64,000 bases of DNA from CBDAPX01 sp965198725 (lineage in GTDB: Bacteria; Pseudomonadota; Alphaproteobacteria; Rhodobacterales; Rhodobacteraceae): contig CBDAPX010000002.1 of assembly GCA_965198725.1 (NCBI GenBank), positions 620,001-684,000 of the forward strand. Reading direction: 5' to 3'. Positions 52,192-61,425 of this stretch are shown here, in pieces. The position numbers and the translations under genes are program-made. Every line of letters starts with the position of its first letter. Position 1 is the first letter of the stretch. The notes below the pieces were generated by a model that had not been told where the DNA came from, did no database searches, and saw nothing but the letters and a program-made list of their open reading frames with translations.

Positions 52192-53745
52192 CTATTTGTT
52201 CTGGTTCAACGCATCTTCTGCGGGGATCTCGCGCTCGCGCCTAGCGATGTAGTCGCGCAGCGCCTCATCCGTGGCGACGTCCAGCGCGGGTTCCTCATAG
52301 GCGTCCAGCAATTGCCGGGCATGGGTCAACGCCCGCTCTGTGATCTCCACCGCCCCTTCGGCTTGCCATTGTTCAATCGAGTTGTTGTCGAAGAGCTCTG
52401 GCATGAAAAAGGCCCGTTGAAAGTTCTCCTGCGTGTGTTCGTGCCCGAGGTAATGACCCCCGGGGCCAATATCGCGGACCGCTGCAAGGCCGACATCGAA
52501 ATCATCCCATCGGGGGCCTTCCGCCATTCGGTAGCCCATCGCGCATTGTTCGGCGTCAACGACGAACTTGGCCACGGAACAATGCATCCCCGCTTCGTTC
52601 CATCCCGCCGAGTGCCAGATATAGTTTGCCCCGGCGTGCAAAACGGATGACAGCGTGGTGGCACTTTCATAGCCGGCCTGCGCGTCAAAGGTCTTGGCCC
52701 CGCCCAACGTGTTCGATGTTCGCCAAGGCACCCCGTAAAACCGCGCCATTTGCCCGATCATGAAGTTCATCAGGCTGATCTCTGGCGTACCGGCCACGGG
52801 TGCGCCGGATTTCATGCTGACGGTTGACAGGTAATGACCATAAATCGCGGGTGCGCCACGGCGGATCACCTGTGTATAGGCCAACGCCGAAAGCGCCTCT
52901 GCATTCAGTTGCGCCACCGTTGGCACGACGCTGGCCGGTGTGTTGGCCCCGCCCAGCACAAAAGGCGAGCAGAGCACCGGCTGGTTCCGGCGGCTGAATG
53001 CGCGCATCGCGCCCAGCATGGTTTCATCCCAGACCAGCGGCGAGTTGCCGTTGCAATTGCCAGTGGCGACGGGATGCTCTTCCAAAAAGCCTTCTCCAAA
53101 GAGGATGTCGCACATGTCCATGACGTCCTCGGCGTTCTTGGGGCTGGATGTCATGCCCATGAACGTCTTGTCCGAATGCTTCATAGAGGAATAGGTGATG
53201 TGCAAATGCCGATGGCTGACCGGCAGGTCCATTGGTTCGACGATATGATGCGCCGAGCTGTGCATCGCGGGCGACAGATGCGCCAGCTTGTGGAACATGT
53301 TGAGGTCGGCCATGGTCGGCCAGCGCCGTACGTCTTCCAGGTCGCGGATGAAGGGCGCACCGGTCATCGGGACAAAGATTGAATGTGGTCCGCCAAAGGG
53401 CAGATTATGAGCCGGGTTGCGCGCGTGATAAGTGAAGGTTTCCGGGATCGTTCGGATCAGGTCGCGGACCAATTCACGGTCCAGATGGACGTATTCGCCC
53501 CGCACATCGGACCCCGCCGCCTTCCAATCGGCCAGCGCGATGGGGTCGCGAAAGATCACGCCGACCTCTTCGAGGATGTCCATCGAAGCCGCATCGATCT
53601 TGCGGATCTGTTCTTCGTCCATGGGTTCGCAAAGTGGGAGTTTCCGGTGCAGGGAGGGCAACATTGCCACGTCCTTTTGCACCCGCAACGCCCGGCGCGC
53701 ACTGCGCCCGCCTGCACGCCCCACACGCATTCGCCCTTCACCCAT
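52192..53745 (-). CDS. MttB-family (trimethylamine/quaternary amine) methyltransferase, non-pyrrolysine
   Basis: The 517-aa protein shows COG5598/MttB-type blocks: DAASMDILEEVGVIF, NLPFGGPHSIFVPMTG, ATGNCNGNSPLVWDETM and SNTLGGAKTFDAQAGYES. The frame is uninterrupted, so unlike true MttB it contains no amber pyrrolysine codon. Characterised non-pyrrolysine members demethylate glycine betaine, proline betaine or carnitine with a corrinoid partner. No corrinoid protein or RamA-like activator gene is in the window. AAGGAACG lies upstream of the ATG. It is the last gene of the long minus-strand cluster. Confidence 0.88.
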   Translation of the reverse strand: MGEGRMRVGRAGGRSARRALRVQKDVAMLPSLHRKLPLCEPMDEEQIRKIDAASMDILEEVGVIFRDPIALADWKAAGSDVRGEYVHLDRELVRDLIRTIPETFTYHARNPAHNLPFGGPHSIFVPMTGAPFIRDLEDVRRWPTMADLNMFHKLAHLSPAMHSSAHHIVEPMDLPVSHRHLHITYSSMKHSDKTFMGMTSSPKNAEDVMDMCDILFGEGFLEEHPVATGNCNGNSPLVWDETMLGAMRAFSRRNQPVLCSPFVLGGANTPASVVPTVAQLNAEALSALAYTQVIRRGAPAIYGHYLSTVSMKSGAPVAGTPEISLMNFMIGQMARFYGVPWRTSNTLGGAKTFDAQAGYESATTLSSVLHAGANYIWHSAGWNEAGMHCSVAKFVVDAEQCAMGYRMAEGPRWDDFDVGLAAVRDIGPGGHYLGHEHTQENFQRAFFMPELFDNNSIEQWQAEGAVEITERALTHARQLLDAYEEPALDVATDEALRDYIARREREIPAEDALNQNK

Positions 53746-53869
53746 GGCATCGTTCCTTTTGTCTGATCCTGACCCAAGGCATGCCGTGTCAGCCGGGTAT
53801 CACGCAATCCGCGATGCGAAGGAAAAGTCCCAGATACGACGCTTTCCGTGTCGCAAGGAATCAGGGATG

Positions 53870-53888
53870 GCCAGACTTGAGGTCTGGC
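53870..53888. other. Short hairpin in the DUF2165-mttB interval
   Basis: GCCAGAC-TTGAG-GTCTGGC is a perfect 7-base stem with a 5-base loop. It lies in the 237-base gap between the DUF2165 gene and the MttB-like gene. It could be an operator, an attenuator or a processing signal. No T-run follows in either direction. The rest of the gap shows no convincing gene. Confidence 0.35.
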
Positions 53889-53982
53889 TGACAACACCGC
53901 ATACCGAAGTCTTCAGCCTCGCGGCAACGTTCCGTCCTCACGGCGCTGTGCTGTCGCGAGGTCCTTCTATGGAATGGCGAAG

Positions 53983-54477
53983 TTAAGCGACCACCAGGAA
54001 AATCATCGTCGCCAGACCCCACAGGGTCATCTGGAAATGCGTGTTCTGCCCGCCTTCATGGCTGAACCAGTAACAGAACCAATTGCCGACGACCAAAAAG
54101 CCCGACCAAGTGGCGGTGAACATCATCACGCCCAAAACGGCAAACATTCGGCCCGTGTCAATGTCGAGCCCCCCTAAGATGACGCGTGCCATGGCGACGA
54201 CACCGACCCACAAGGCGATGGTTGCCAAAAGCTCCCATGTCACGATGACGCGGAACAAAAACCGCTGCCAAAACGGATCTGACACCCGGCGATACGCAAC
54301 CTCGGCATAGGCCTCGGGATACTCGTCGCGCATCCGGGTCATGTCCATAACCTCGGACGTGTAGACCCGGTTCAGGTTCGGCTGAAACATGTTTTCAAAG
54401 ACGCCAATTGTCAGCCATGCGGTCAAAAAAAAGACCGCGAGCGTCTGCGCGGTCAGGATCATCAACGCCAATGTCAT
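53983..54477 (-). CDS. DUF2165-family small integral membrane protein
   Basis: The 164-aa protein has four hydrophobic segments (about 5-27, 75-100, 108-125 and 145-163). Family-like features are TAWLTIGVFENMFQPNLNR, RDPFWQ-like SDPFWQRFLFR, and WSGFLVVGNWFCYW. Function of DUF2165 is unknown. It often sits near transport or quaternary amine genes. It follows the binding-protein gene by 51 bases. GGGGGTCG precedes the ATG. Confidence 0.75.
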   Translation of the reverse strand: MTLALMILTAQTLAVFFLTAWLTIGVFENMFQPNLNRVYTSEVMDMTRMRDEYPEAYAEVAYRRVSDPFWQRFLFRVIVTWELLATIALWVGVVAMARVILGGLDIDTGRMFAVLGVMMFTATWSGFLVVGNWFCYWFSHEGGQNTHFQMTLWGLATMIFLVVA

Positions 54478-54528
54478 TACGACCCCCGAAACGTGGTGGC
54501 GAGGCGGCGGACCGCCTCGCCAAATGTA

Positions 54529-56187
54529 TTAGGTCCAGGCCAGCTCTGCTGGACGGATTTCAAACGCGATGTGGTGCTCGCCGCCCGCCAGACCTTCTTT
54601 GGTGTGGTTATAGAGCGACCGCCAGTAGGGCTGAATGGTCACAGCATCGTCCTGCAGCATCTTTTGACCAATGGCCATCAGCTTGCGGCGCTCTTCAACA
54701 TCCGCAGTGGCCAGAGCCTGCTCAAGGTTCGCGTCGAAGTCAGGGTTGGAATACCCAAACTCGTTCCACGCTTCGCCCGTGCGATACGCGAGTGCCCAGA
54801 TCTGGACGCCCAAGGGACGGTGGTTCCAGTTGGTCGAGCTGAACGGATATTTCGCCCAGTCGTTCCAGAAGGTGGAACCCGGCAGAACGGTCCGCTTGAC
54901 GTTGATGCCCGCGTCGCGCAGCTGCGCTGCAACGGCGTCGGTGGTGTCCTTGCGCCATGCATCGTCGATCGACAGCAGTTCATGCTCGAAATCACCCATG
55001 CCCGCTTCGTCCATCAGCGCTTTGGCAGCGGCCGGATCAAAGGGTTGGGCCGGCATTTCGGCATATTCCGGGTGCATCGGGCCCACGTGGTGGTTTTCGG
55101 CTGGCTGGCCACGGCCACCATAGCCAAGCTCCAGCAGGATCGCGTTGTCGACCGCCATCTGGATCGCCTTGCGCACGCGAACGTCCGCATAAGGTGTCGT
55201 GTCGTTTACCGGCGTGGTTTGGTTGGTCCGGATCACGATGGTCGCAGCCGTCACGATCTCATTCTCAACCCAGCCGTCCAGCGACGAGATGATGTCGATG
55301 AAGTCGCCATCGACCGAATAGGTCATGTCGATTTCTTCGGATTCTGCCGCAGCAACCCATGCCGCAGGATCGGTGCCGTAATCGATGAATTCGATCCGGT
55401 CCATCCACGCGCCGTTGCCTTCGTTCCACCACGTGTGATCCGGGTTGCGGACCAGAACACCGGCTACGCCGACTTCGAGCGATTCCGGCAGGTAAGGGCC
55501 GGTTCCGATCGGGCTGGATGTGTCGTCCAGCGACGTGTCGGGGTGCGTGATGGCACCCGGGTAGTCAGCCATGCCCGCAATCAGCGAGATGTCTGGTTTT
55601 GGCAGGGTCAGTTTGACGGTGTGGCTGTCCACAACCGTGATCGCGCCTTCCAGTGCCTTGTTGGTGTCGGCATCGATCAAGGTTGCCCAACGACCGGCCA
55701 TCGAGTTGCCCTCGACGTCCTTGTCACACCAGCCTGTGATGTTGCGTGCAACGTCTTCGGCGGTGAAGTCGTCGCCGTTGTTCCACTTGACGCCCTGACG
55801 CACGTTCAGCGTGTATTCTGTGGCGTCATCGTTCACTTCCCAGCTTTCCAGAAGCGACGGTTTGAACGTCCCGTCGTTTTCATAGGTCACCAGATATTCC
55901 AGCCATCCGCGGCTGAAGTTTGCGATCTGGCTCCAGTCATAGGTGCGCGGATCTTTCAGCGCGCGAACTTCCTGCTGAATGCGAACCGTGCCGCCCGCTT
56001 GGGCGTGGCTGGCCGCATGGGCGGGCGGGGTTGTTCCGAGCATGGCATAGGCGGTCGATGCGGTGGCGCCGAATGTGCTGGCCATTGCCAGAAATTCGCG
56101 GCGATTCACGGCATCGTTACCGACCTTGGCGGCTTGATCCGTGATCACCTTCGGCAGCGGTTTTCGCGTGCGTGCCAAGTACTTCAT
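54529..56187 (-). CDS. Tat-exported ABC transporter substrate-binding protein (SBP family 5, peptide/nickel type)
   Basis: The 552-aa protein has a twin-arginine signal (NRREFLAMASTFGATASTAYA). The SBP_bac_5 domain follows, with SLLESWEVNDDATEYTLNVRQGVKWNNGDDFTAEDV and SSPIGTGPYLPESLEVG. Start at ATG 56187 with AGAGAGGA upstream; the longer frame is unsupported. Such proteins bind peptides, opines, glutathione or other amide-rich molecules. No permease or ATPase genes are adjacent, so it must share a transporter. It lies within the catabolic cluster, 96 bases after the TauD-type gene. Confidence 0.92.
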   Translation of the reverse strand: MKYLARTRKPLPKVITDQAAKVGNDAVNRREFLAMASTFGATASTAYAMLGTTPPAHAASHAQAGGTVRIQQEVRALKDPRTYDWSQIANFSRGWLEYLVTYENDGTFKPSLLESWEVNDDATEYTLNVRQGVKWNNGDDFTAEDVARNITGWCDKDVEGNSMAGRWATLIDADTNKALEGAITVVDSHTVKLTLPKPDISLIAGMADYPGAITHPDTSLDDTSSPIGTGPYLPESLEVGVAGVLVRNPDHTWWNEGNGAWMDRIEFIDYGTDPAAWVAAAESEEIDMTYSVDGDFIDIISSLDGWVENEIVTAATIVIRTNQTTPVNDTTPYADVRVRKAIQMAVDNAILLELGYGGRGQPAENHHVGPMHPEYAEMPAQPFDPAAAKALMDEAGMGDFEHELLSIDDAWRKDTTDAVAAQLRDAGINVKRTVLPGSTFWNDWAKYPFSSTNWNHRPLGVQIWALAYRTGEAWNEFGYSNPDFDANLEQALATADVEERRKLMAIGQKMLQDDAVTIQPYWRSLYNHTKEGLAGGEHHIAFEIRPAELAWT

Positions 56188-56283
56188 ACAAATTCCTCTC
56201 TGTTGGGCCGTGAGTGGACCTCTGGTTACAGTGCAGTTTGACCTGCAATCGGGTGGCCCGGCAAAACCGAACCACACATTCGC

Positions 56284-57171
56284 TTACATTGGCAGCCGTA
56301 TGGACTGGATGCCATCCTTTTCCGTCGCATTTGAGCATATACTCGACAAAGTACGGGGTTGTTCGACTGGCCAAGGCGTGCCGCGATGCAGCACGGCGCG
56401 CTGATCCCAGATCAAAACATCGTTCACACGCCAGTTGTGGGAATAGACAAATTCGGGCTGCGTGCAGAACGCCATAAGGTCTTCGAGTATGGTCTCGCTC
56501 TCTTCTGCTTCGTACCCGTCAATCTTGTAGGCATGAGACGCGATGTAAAGGGCCTCTCGTCCATTGACCGGATTGGTCCAGGTGGCGTTCCAATGTTGAT
56601 CCGGCCACTTGTTGAACATCGGAAGCTCCGCCAGTTCGGGGGAAATTTTCCGGCGCGAATGGCTGTATTGGTGCCAGATGCCGCGCCCCTCGATTTTCGC
56701 CTTCAGATCCTGTGGCATCGCGGCCCACGCCGCGCGGGTGCTGGCCAGTTCCGTGGCCCCGCCCGTATCGGTCACAACGCGACCGATCAGGATATTGGTC
56801 AGCGCCGGAATGGGCAAAAACGTGCTGTCCGCGTGCCAAAGGAAATTCGCGCGCAAGTTGAGTGTCTTCAAGTCGTTTTCAGAGGTCGTGGAGCCATCGT
56901 CCAGCACATTGGACACTTTGGGCACTTCGAATTTCTGGCCCGGTTTGCGTTCATCCGCGTTGCGGTCTTCGATCGGACCAAACAGCTGGGCCAACTCCAT
57001 ATGTTTGGCGTCGTCGATGCTCTGATCGCGGAAAAGCAGTGCCGAATGCTCTTCGAACAGCGCGCGCAGTTCGTCGAACAGGCTCTCGCCGGTGACATCG
57101 GCCAGGTTCAGGCCTGACACTTCGACCCCGAAATTGGGGCTTAACGGTTTTGTCGTAATTGCGTTTATCAT
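56284..57171 (-). CDS. TauD/TfdA-family Fe(II)/2-oxoglutarate dioxygenase
   Basis: The 295-aa protein carries the facial triad His113, Asp115 (FLWHADSTF) and His262 (AVLHRGTPWP). A conserved Arg near 273 probably binds 2-oxoglutarate. It could hydroxylate or oxidatively demethylate the substrate. Taurine specificity cannot be assumed. It begins 3 bases after the stop of the FAD-linked oxidase and so belongs to the same operon. Confidence 0.9.
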   Translation of the reverse strand: MINAITTKPLSPNFGVEVSGLNLADVTGESLFDELRALFEEHSALLFRDQSIDDAKHMELAQLFGPIEDRNADERKPGQKFEVPKVSNVLDDGSTTSENDLKTLNLRANFLWHADSTFLPIPALTNILIGRVVTDTGGATELASTRAAWAAMPQDLKAKIEGRGIWHQYSHSRRKISPELAELPMFNKWPDQHWNATWTNPVNGREALYIASHAYKIDGYEAEESETILEDLMAFCTQPEFVYSHNWRVNDVLIWDQRAVLHRGTPWPVEQPRTLSSICSNATEKDGIQSIRLPM

Positions 57172-57174
57172 GCG

Positions 57175-58581
57175 CTATCCCGCTGCTTTGGCGGCAATTT
57201 CATCCGCCGACAAGTGTTTCACCAAGTCCCATGCTTTGGATTTGCCGGGATTCAAAAGGCCCTTGGGGTCCAGCCGCTTTTTCCACGACAGGTGGCGGTA
57301 ATCGGCGTTTTTTAGCCCGCCGCCTTCCACGAAATAGGTGTGGGCGTCGGCCACGCTGTGCCCGTGTTCTTCGTAAATCCGGTCGATCTCGCGCAAACGG
57401 GCCTCGTCCTTGAACCAGACGATGGGCACGTCAAAGGCGACGATCTGTCCATTCAGGCGCGCAAATTCGTGGTGCTGCCAAACGTCATCACCCAATGCCG
57501 CACCTGCTTGTGCCACAAGGTCGGCATCGGCGGCATCCGGAACGCCAATCTGCTGATAGGTGGCAGAACGATCCGCTTTGAGCACCTGTAACGTCGTATG
57601 ATTATACGCAAATTCAAAGACATGCGGGATACCGGCCGCTATGCGGTCTTCGTCTGACAGGGCAAGGTCGAGATATCCGTTCTGGGCCGCAATCAGCGCG
57701 CGAAAGGCGTCCATGTCTTCGGCGGGGACAAGCGAGACAAGCAGGTGCTTGCCTTCGCGCAAATGCCCCTTGAGCCGGGGGAAGTATTCGACAATACGCG
57801 CCTCAACTGTCGAGGCGAGCTTACGTCCGATCTGCGGATCCTTGGCCAGCGCATAGCCCGCCGCATAACAGTCGCGATAGCTATCAAAGGTGGCCATGCA
57901 TCCGATCCAGTTGCGATGCGGGACGGTGCGCAGCGTGACCTCGGTAATCACACCATTCAGGCCCCAGGCATGGTGGATTTGCAGGGCGTCTTCGGCATCA
58001 AACACGTGCTCAACTGGCGTCTCTTCCACTGACAGCGCCTTGAGTTGCAGGATATTCCCTTTTTCCCGCAGGGCCCCGTTCGCCAGTGACCCGATCCCGG
58101 CCGAGCCGCCAGCGACAAATCCACCGATCGTGGCGATATCCTGTGTTGACGGGAACATGGCCATTTCCCAGCCCTGTTCAATCAAAGCCGCGTTGATATC
58201 CGCCATCAGCGCACCCGCCTCAACCCGGACAAACCCGTCGCCAATTTCCAGAATACGGTTCATGGCGGTTGTTTCGATGATCAACCCGCCCTGTAGCGGG
58301 ACGGCCTGACCATAATTGCCCGTCCCACCGCCGCGCAGTACGATGGGGGCGTCGGCGGCAAAGGCCACGGACAGGCAATGGGCCAATTCCTCGCGCGTTT
58401 TGGGCACGGCGACCAGATCCCCGAAGCAACGTTTCAGTTCCGCGTTCAGGATCGGGCTGTACCAAAAGAAATCGCGCGAGCGTTTTTTGATCAGAACCGG
58501 CTCATCAATGACGGCCACCGGGGCCAGTTGTGCGGCAAAGTCGGTCCAGTCAATCTCTGTCTTTCCGGAAATAGAGGTCAT
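57175..58581 (-). CDS. FAD-linked oxidase (FAD/FMN-containing dehydrogenase, GlcD/VAO type)
   Basis: The 468-aa protein has a PP-loop FAD domain: PIVLRGGGTGNYGQAVPLQGG and FPSTQDIATIGGFVAGGSAGIGS. The C-terminal oxidase domain ends RLDPKGLLNPGKSKAW, typical of the family. Start at ATG 58581, overlapping the amidohydrolase stop (ATGA), with AAAGGTG upstream; the longer frame is unsupported. Expected to oxidise a hydroxyacid, alcohol or amine. Substrate unknown. Confidence 0.88.
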   Translation of the reverse strand: MTSISGKTEIDWTDFAAQLAPVAVIDEPVLIKKRSRDFFWYSPILNAELKRCFGDLVAVPKTREELAHCLSVAFAADAPIVLRGGGTGNYGQAVPLQGGLIIETTAMNRILEIGDGFVRVEAGALMADINAALIEQGWEMAMFPSTQDIATIGGFVAGGSAGIGSLANGALREKGNILQLKALSVEETPVEHVFDAEDALQIHHAWGLNGVITEVTLRTVPHRNWIGCMATFDSYRDCYAAGYALAKDPQIGRKLASTVEARIVEYFPRLKGHLREGKHLLVSLVPAEDMDAFRALIAAQNGYLDLALSDEDRIAAGIPHVFEFAYNHTTLQVLKADRSATYQQIGVPDAADADLVAQAGAALGDDVWQHHEFARLNGQIVAFDVPIVWFKDEARLREIDRIYEEHGHSVADAHTYFVEGGGLKNADYRHLSWKKRLDPKGLLNPGKSKAWDLVKHLSADEIAAKAAG

Positions 58582-59822
58582 GCAGGCACACCTTTCAGGG
58601 TCGGTTTCAAGAGGGCAGGGGGCGTAACAGAGGACAGCCATTCCGAGGTGTCGGAGGCGGGTGTGATCAACAGCTCATCTGTCTTTGCGCCGTCTACATA
58701 AGTTGGGCTTAATCCCATCGCGCGGGCCGCGGATGTCGTGATCATGGGCAGGTGATCGCCATAAGGCGGGTCCAGATGCGCGGCCAAAGCGGCCAAGGCC
58801 AGGCTTTGCCTTGGGTCATGGCGGCCCAGCGGACAAAAAGCGTCGCGCACATTGTCGGTGCCAATTGCGACGTTCACGCCTGCCGCTGCCAGTTCCCGAA
58901 TGCGGGTCAGCCCCCGACGGTCGGGCGTCCCGGCGTCGCGACCTTGCAGATAAAGGTTGGTCGAGGGGAGGCTGACCACCGACAACTCCGCCTGCGCGAT
59001 CAGGTCCAACTGTGCGGTCAAGGCGTCGCTCCGCACATTCATCAGGCTGCAGGCGTGACCGCACAAAATCGGGGCATCGAACCCGGTGCGGATCGCTTCC
59101 TCTGCGATCAGGGTCAATCCGTCCAACCCGTCTGCCAGCCCCTCATCAACATGAAAATCCAGCATCAGGTCATGGGCTTGCGCAATCCGAAATGCCGCTT
59201 TGATCCCGTCCGCCCGATCGGGTTGATCCAGAATGAAGACGCCAATGACATCCGTTTGTTCCGCAACCAAACGCCCGATGGTATCGCCTTTTTCCGCGTC
59301 CACCAGTTCACTCGTGCTGAGCAGCGGGCTGATCTGCAGGGTCACCTCATCGCGCCGATCCTGCGCCAATTCGGTCAGGACATGCCACGACACGGGCGGT
59401 GTTGTTGCGTCCTCGCCCCATGGCCAATCCACATGGCTGCGCACAGTGCTGCAACCTGCGGCAACCAGTTCGTTCAATCCACGCGTCGCCCGCGCGCGAA
59501 GGTCTGTTTCGATCCAGCCCAAACGGTCCTTGGCCTGTGCCTCAATCGCGGCGCGCAGGTCCCCGCCGACCGCGTCCATGCGATCCACCGTGTGGCATTT
59601 GTCCAGACGCACATGCGCCTCAGTAAAGCGGGGCGTTACAATCTGTGCTGGACCCGTTTCGGTCGGTGCATGTAACCCGGCGGCGCGGCCGTCGCGGATG
59701 ACAAGGTCACCGCACAGGCAATCGCCGTCCGGAACAGCGCCAAAGGTTTCGGGTCTCTGAACAACAGATCGGGGAACACGCACGTTCGGCACCACGGTAT
59801 GATCGAGGCCCGAAATATTCAT
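58578..59822 (-). CDS. CodA-type amidohydrolase (cytosine deaminase-like) with an altered metal motif
   Basis: The 414-aa TIM-barrel amidohydrolase resembles cytosine deaminase and N-isopropylammelide hydrolase. Metal/catalytic residues are His224 and Glu227 (DFHVDEG), His256 (CGHACSLM) and Asp323 (IGTDNVRD). The first motif, normally HxH, reads TEAHVRLDK, so the second His is Arg72 (CGT, one base from CAT). The enzyme may be inactive or use a variant site. It overlaps both neighbours by four bases, so it is translationally coupled. Predicted to deaminate or hydrolyse a cyclic nitrogen compound. Confidence 0.85.
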   Translation of the reverse strand: MNISGLDHTVVPNVRVPRSVVQRPETFGAVPDGDCLCGDLVIRDGRAAGLHAPTETGPAQIVTPRFTEAHVRLDKCHTVDRMDAVGGDLRAAIEAQAKDRLGWIETDLRARATRGLNELVAAGCSTVRSHVDWPWGEDATTPPVSWHVLTELAQDRRDEVTLQISPLLSTSELVDAEKGDTIGRLVAEQTDVIGVFILDQPDRADGIKAAFRIAQAHDLMLDFHVDEGLADGLDGLTLIAEEAIRTGFDAPILCGHACSLMNVRSDALTAQLDLIAQAELSVVSLPSTNLYLQGRDAGTPDRRGLTRIRELAAAGVNVAIGTDNVRDAFCPLGRHDPRQSLALAALAAHLDPPYGDHLPMITTSAARAMGLSPTYVDGAKTDELLITPASDTSEWLSSVTPPALLKPTLKGVPA

Positions 59823-60613
59823 GACTGGTCCCCACGCGGATCAAAGCGGGCGAATTCCTGCAGGAATTTTGCAAAATCGCGCCCCGCTGACCCGATCAAC
59901 TGCGCACCCACCACCGGGTCCGCCGCTAGGGCATTGCCGCAAACACCATGCGGGTTCATGTCATCGATGATCCAGGCCGGGCGCGCTGCCTGTCCGGTCA
60001 GGCCGATATAGGAAAACGCGGCTTCCCAATCCTGCACCGCCGGGCGGAAATCCTGCGCCAGATCCATATCCACACGGTCCGGACGCACCGCCAGCATCGC
60101 GGCGGTTTCGGTCTCTCCGGCATGGAGGTCATAAGACAACGTCTGATCGTCCGACGGACCGTCATAGGTGGCAAAGCCAAACCAAGAACACACTGCGACG
60201 ATCATATCATGCGCGATGCGCAGATCCCGCGCGACGACCTCTAACAGGGCGGTGTTCCCGCCATGCCCGTTGAACAGAACCAGCCGCGTTACACCTGCGC
60301 GTGCCACCGAAGCGCCGATATCGCGCAACGTGGCCAAGAGCGTGTCCGCCGAAAGGCTCAGCGTGCCGGGATGCCGGTCATGTTCGCCACTTTTGGTGAT
60401 CGTCAGTGTGGGCAGGATCAGAACGTTTTGTTCGGGCAAACAGCGCTGCAAGGCTTGGGCCGCCACAGCATCGATAAGGTCCCGGTCCACGGAAACGGGC
60501 AGGTGGGGTCCGTGTTGCTCGATGGCGCCAAGCGGTAAAACGGCAACCAAATCCGGTGGCAAATCCTTGAATTCGGGCGCTTTCAGATCGGCCCAATAGC
60601 CCTGAACGCTCAT
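59819..60613 (-). CDS. Creatininase-family amidohydrolase
   Basis: The 264-aa protein has the creatininase metal-site blocks LPLGAIEQHGPHLPVSVD (Glu32, His34, Asp43) and LVLFNGHGGNTALLEVV, and HAGETETAAML with a conserved Glu. The ATG at 60613 follows GGGAGG and overlaps the amidotransferase stop. The family covers creatinine amidohydrolase, FAPy deformylase and mycofactocin MftE. With the CodA-like gene next door, hydrolysis of a cyclic amide is plausible. Confidence 0.9.
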   Translation of the reverse strand: MSVQGYWADLKAPEFKDLPPDLVAVLPLGAIEQHGPHLPVSVDRDLIDAVAAQALQRCLPEQNVLILPTLTITKSGEHDRHPGTLSLSADTLLATLRDIGASVARAGVTRLVLFNGHGGNTALLEVVARDLRIAHDMIVAVCSWFGFATYDGPSDDQTLSYDLHAGETETAAMLAVRPDRVDMDLAQDFRPAVQDWEAAFSYIGLTGQAARPAWIIDDMNPHGVCGNALAADPVVGAQLIGSAGRDFAKFLQEFARFDPRGDQS

Positions 60614-61308
60614 TCCGGCCTCCCGAACAGCTTGTCCAGAAAGCCATAGAACCATTCCGCCTGTGCCGCGTCATGTTCATACATCAAACGCGTCTGCGTT
60701 TCTCGATCCTGCGCCCCGGGGCGGTCATAAACATCGCCTTTCCACTTTTGCCAGCGGCGAAACCCTTCGATTGTCACCTCGGGATGAAACTGAAAGCCAT
60801 AGACCTTGTCGCCGATCCGAAAGGCCTGATTTTCATAAGTGTCATTGCCGGCCAGGCGAACAGCCCCGTCTGGCAGGTCAAAGGTGTGAAAATGCGCTTG
60901 GGTGACGTGTAAGGGACCGTTTAGAAACCCGTCAGCCTCGGGCGTCGGATCAATCCGGTAATAGCCAAACTCGAAGGTTTCATTCGGTTTCGGCCCAGCC
61001 CAGGCCCCCAGATGATACGCGATCTGCTGCGCACCCTGACACAGGCCCAGCATTGGCACATCCGCTTTCAGACAGGCATCGATCCAGCGGTATTCCTCTA
61101 GCAGACACGGGTGTTTGTCAGTCTCGTAAACATTGAACATGCCGCCATAGATCACGGTGTCGGCAAGGTCGGGGTCCGGGGCCCCCAAAAGGTCACCGGC
61201 AAAGGGTTTGCGGCTTTCGACCTCAAACCCCGCTTGTGTCAGCCAGCTGATCACCCGGTCATCTGCGGGTTCATCTCCATGGCGCACCAATAGAACACGC
61301 TCTGCCAT
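60610..61308 (-). CDS. Class I glutamine amidotransferase-like protein
   Basis: The 232-aa protein has the catalytic triad Cys90 (MLGLCQGAQQ), His175 and Glu177 (GFQFHPEVT). It resembles the GuaA amidotransferase domain as a free-standing protein. It could hydrolyse glutamine or gamma-glutamyl compounds. No synthase partner is present, which favours a hydrolytic role in the cluster. GAGGAGGCG lies just before its ATG. It is the first gene of the eight-gene minus-strand run and is divergent from RidA. Confidence 0.88.
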   Translation of the reverse strand: MAERVLLVRHGDEPADDRVISWLTQAGFEVESRKPFAGDLLGAPDPDLADTVIYGGMFNVYETDKHPCLLEEYRWIDACLKADVPMLGLCQGAQQIAYHLGAWAGPKPNETFEFGYYRIDPTPEADGFLNGPLHVTQAHFHTFDLPDGAVRLAGNDTYENQAFRIGDKVYGFQFHPEVTIEGFRRWQKWKGDVYDRPGAQDRETQTRLMYEHDAAQAEWFYGFLDKLFGRPE

Positions 61309-61425
61309 TTCGCCTCCTCACGATGCGATGCGGTTGCATGGCCCTAAAGAATGATCTGTGCTAGAGATTGATTTGAGGCGTAGACTGACACAGAATTCCA
61401 AAGCAAACAAGCGGAAATTCCTGAT

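Noticed and set aside
53746..53982. Possible gene remnant continuing the 53432-53986 frame
   Set aside because: The frame runs antisense through the MttB-like gene, has no family signature, and the gap shows no ribosome site-start pair of its own.
54493..56241. 582-aa plus-strand open frame
   Set aside because: It is exactly antisense to the Tat-exported ABC binding protein, which has a signal peptide and family blocks.
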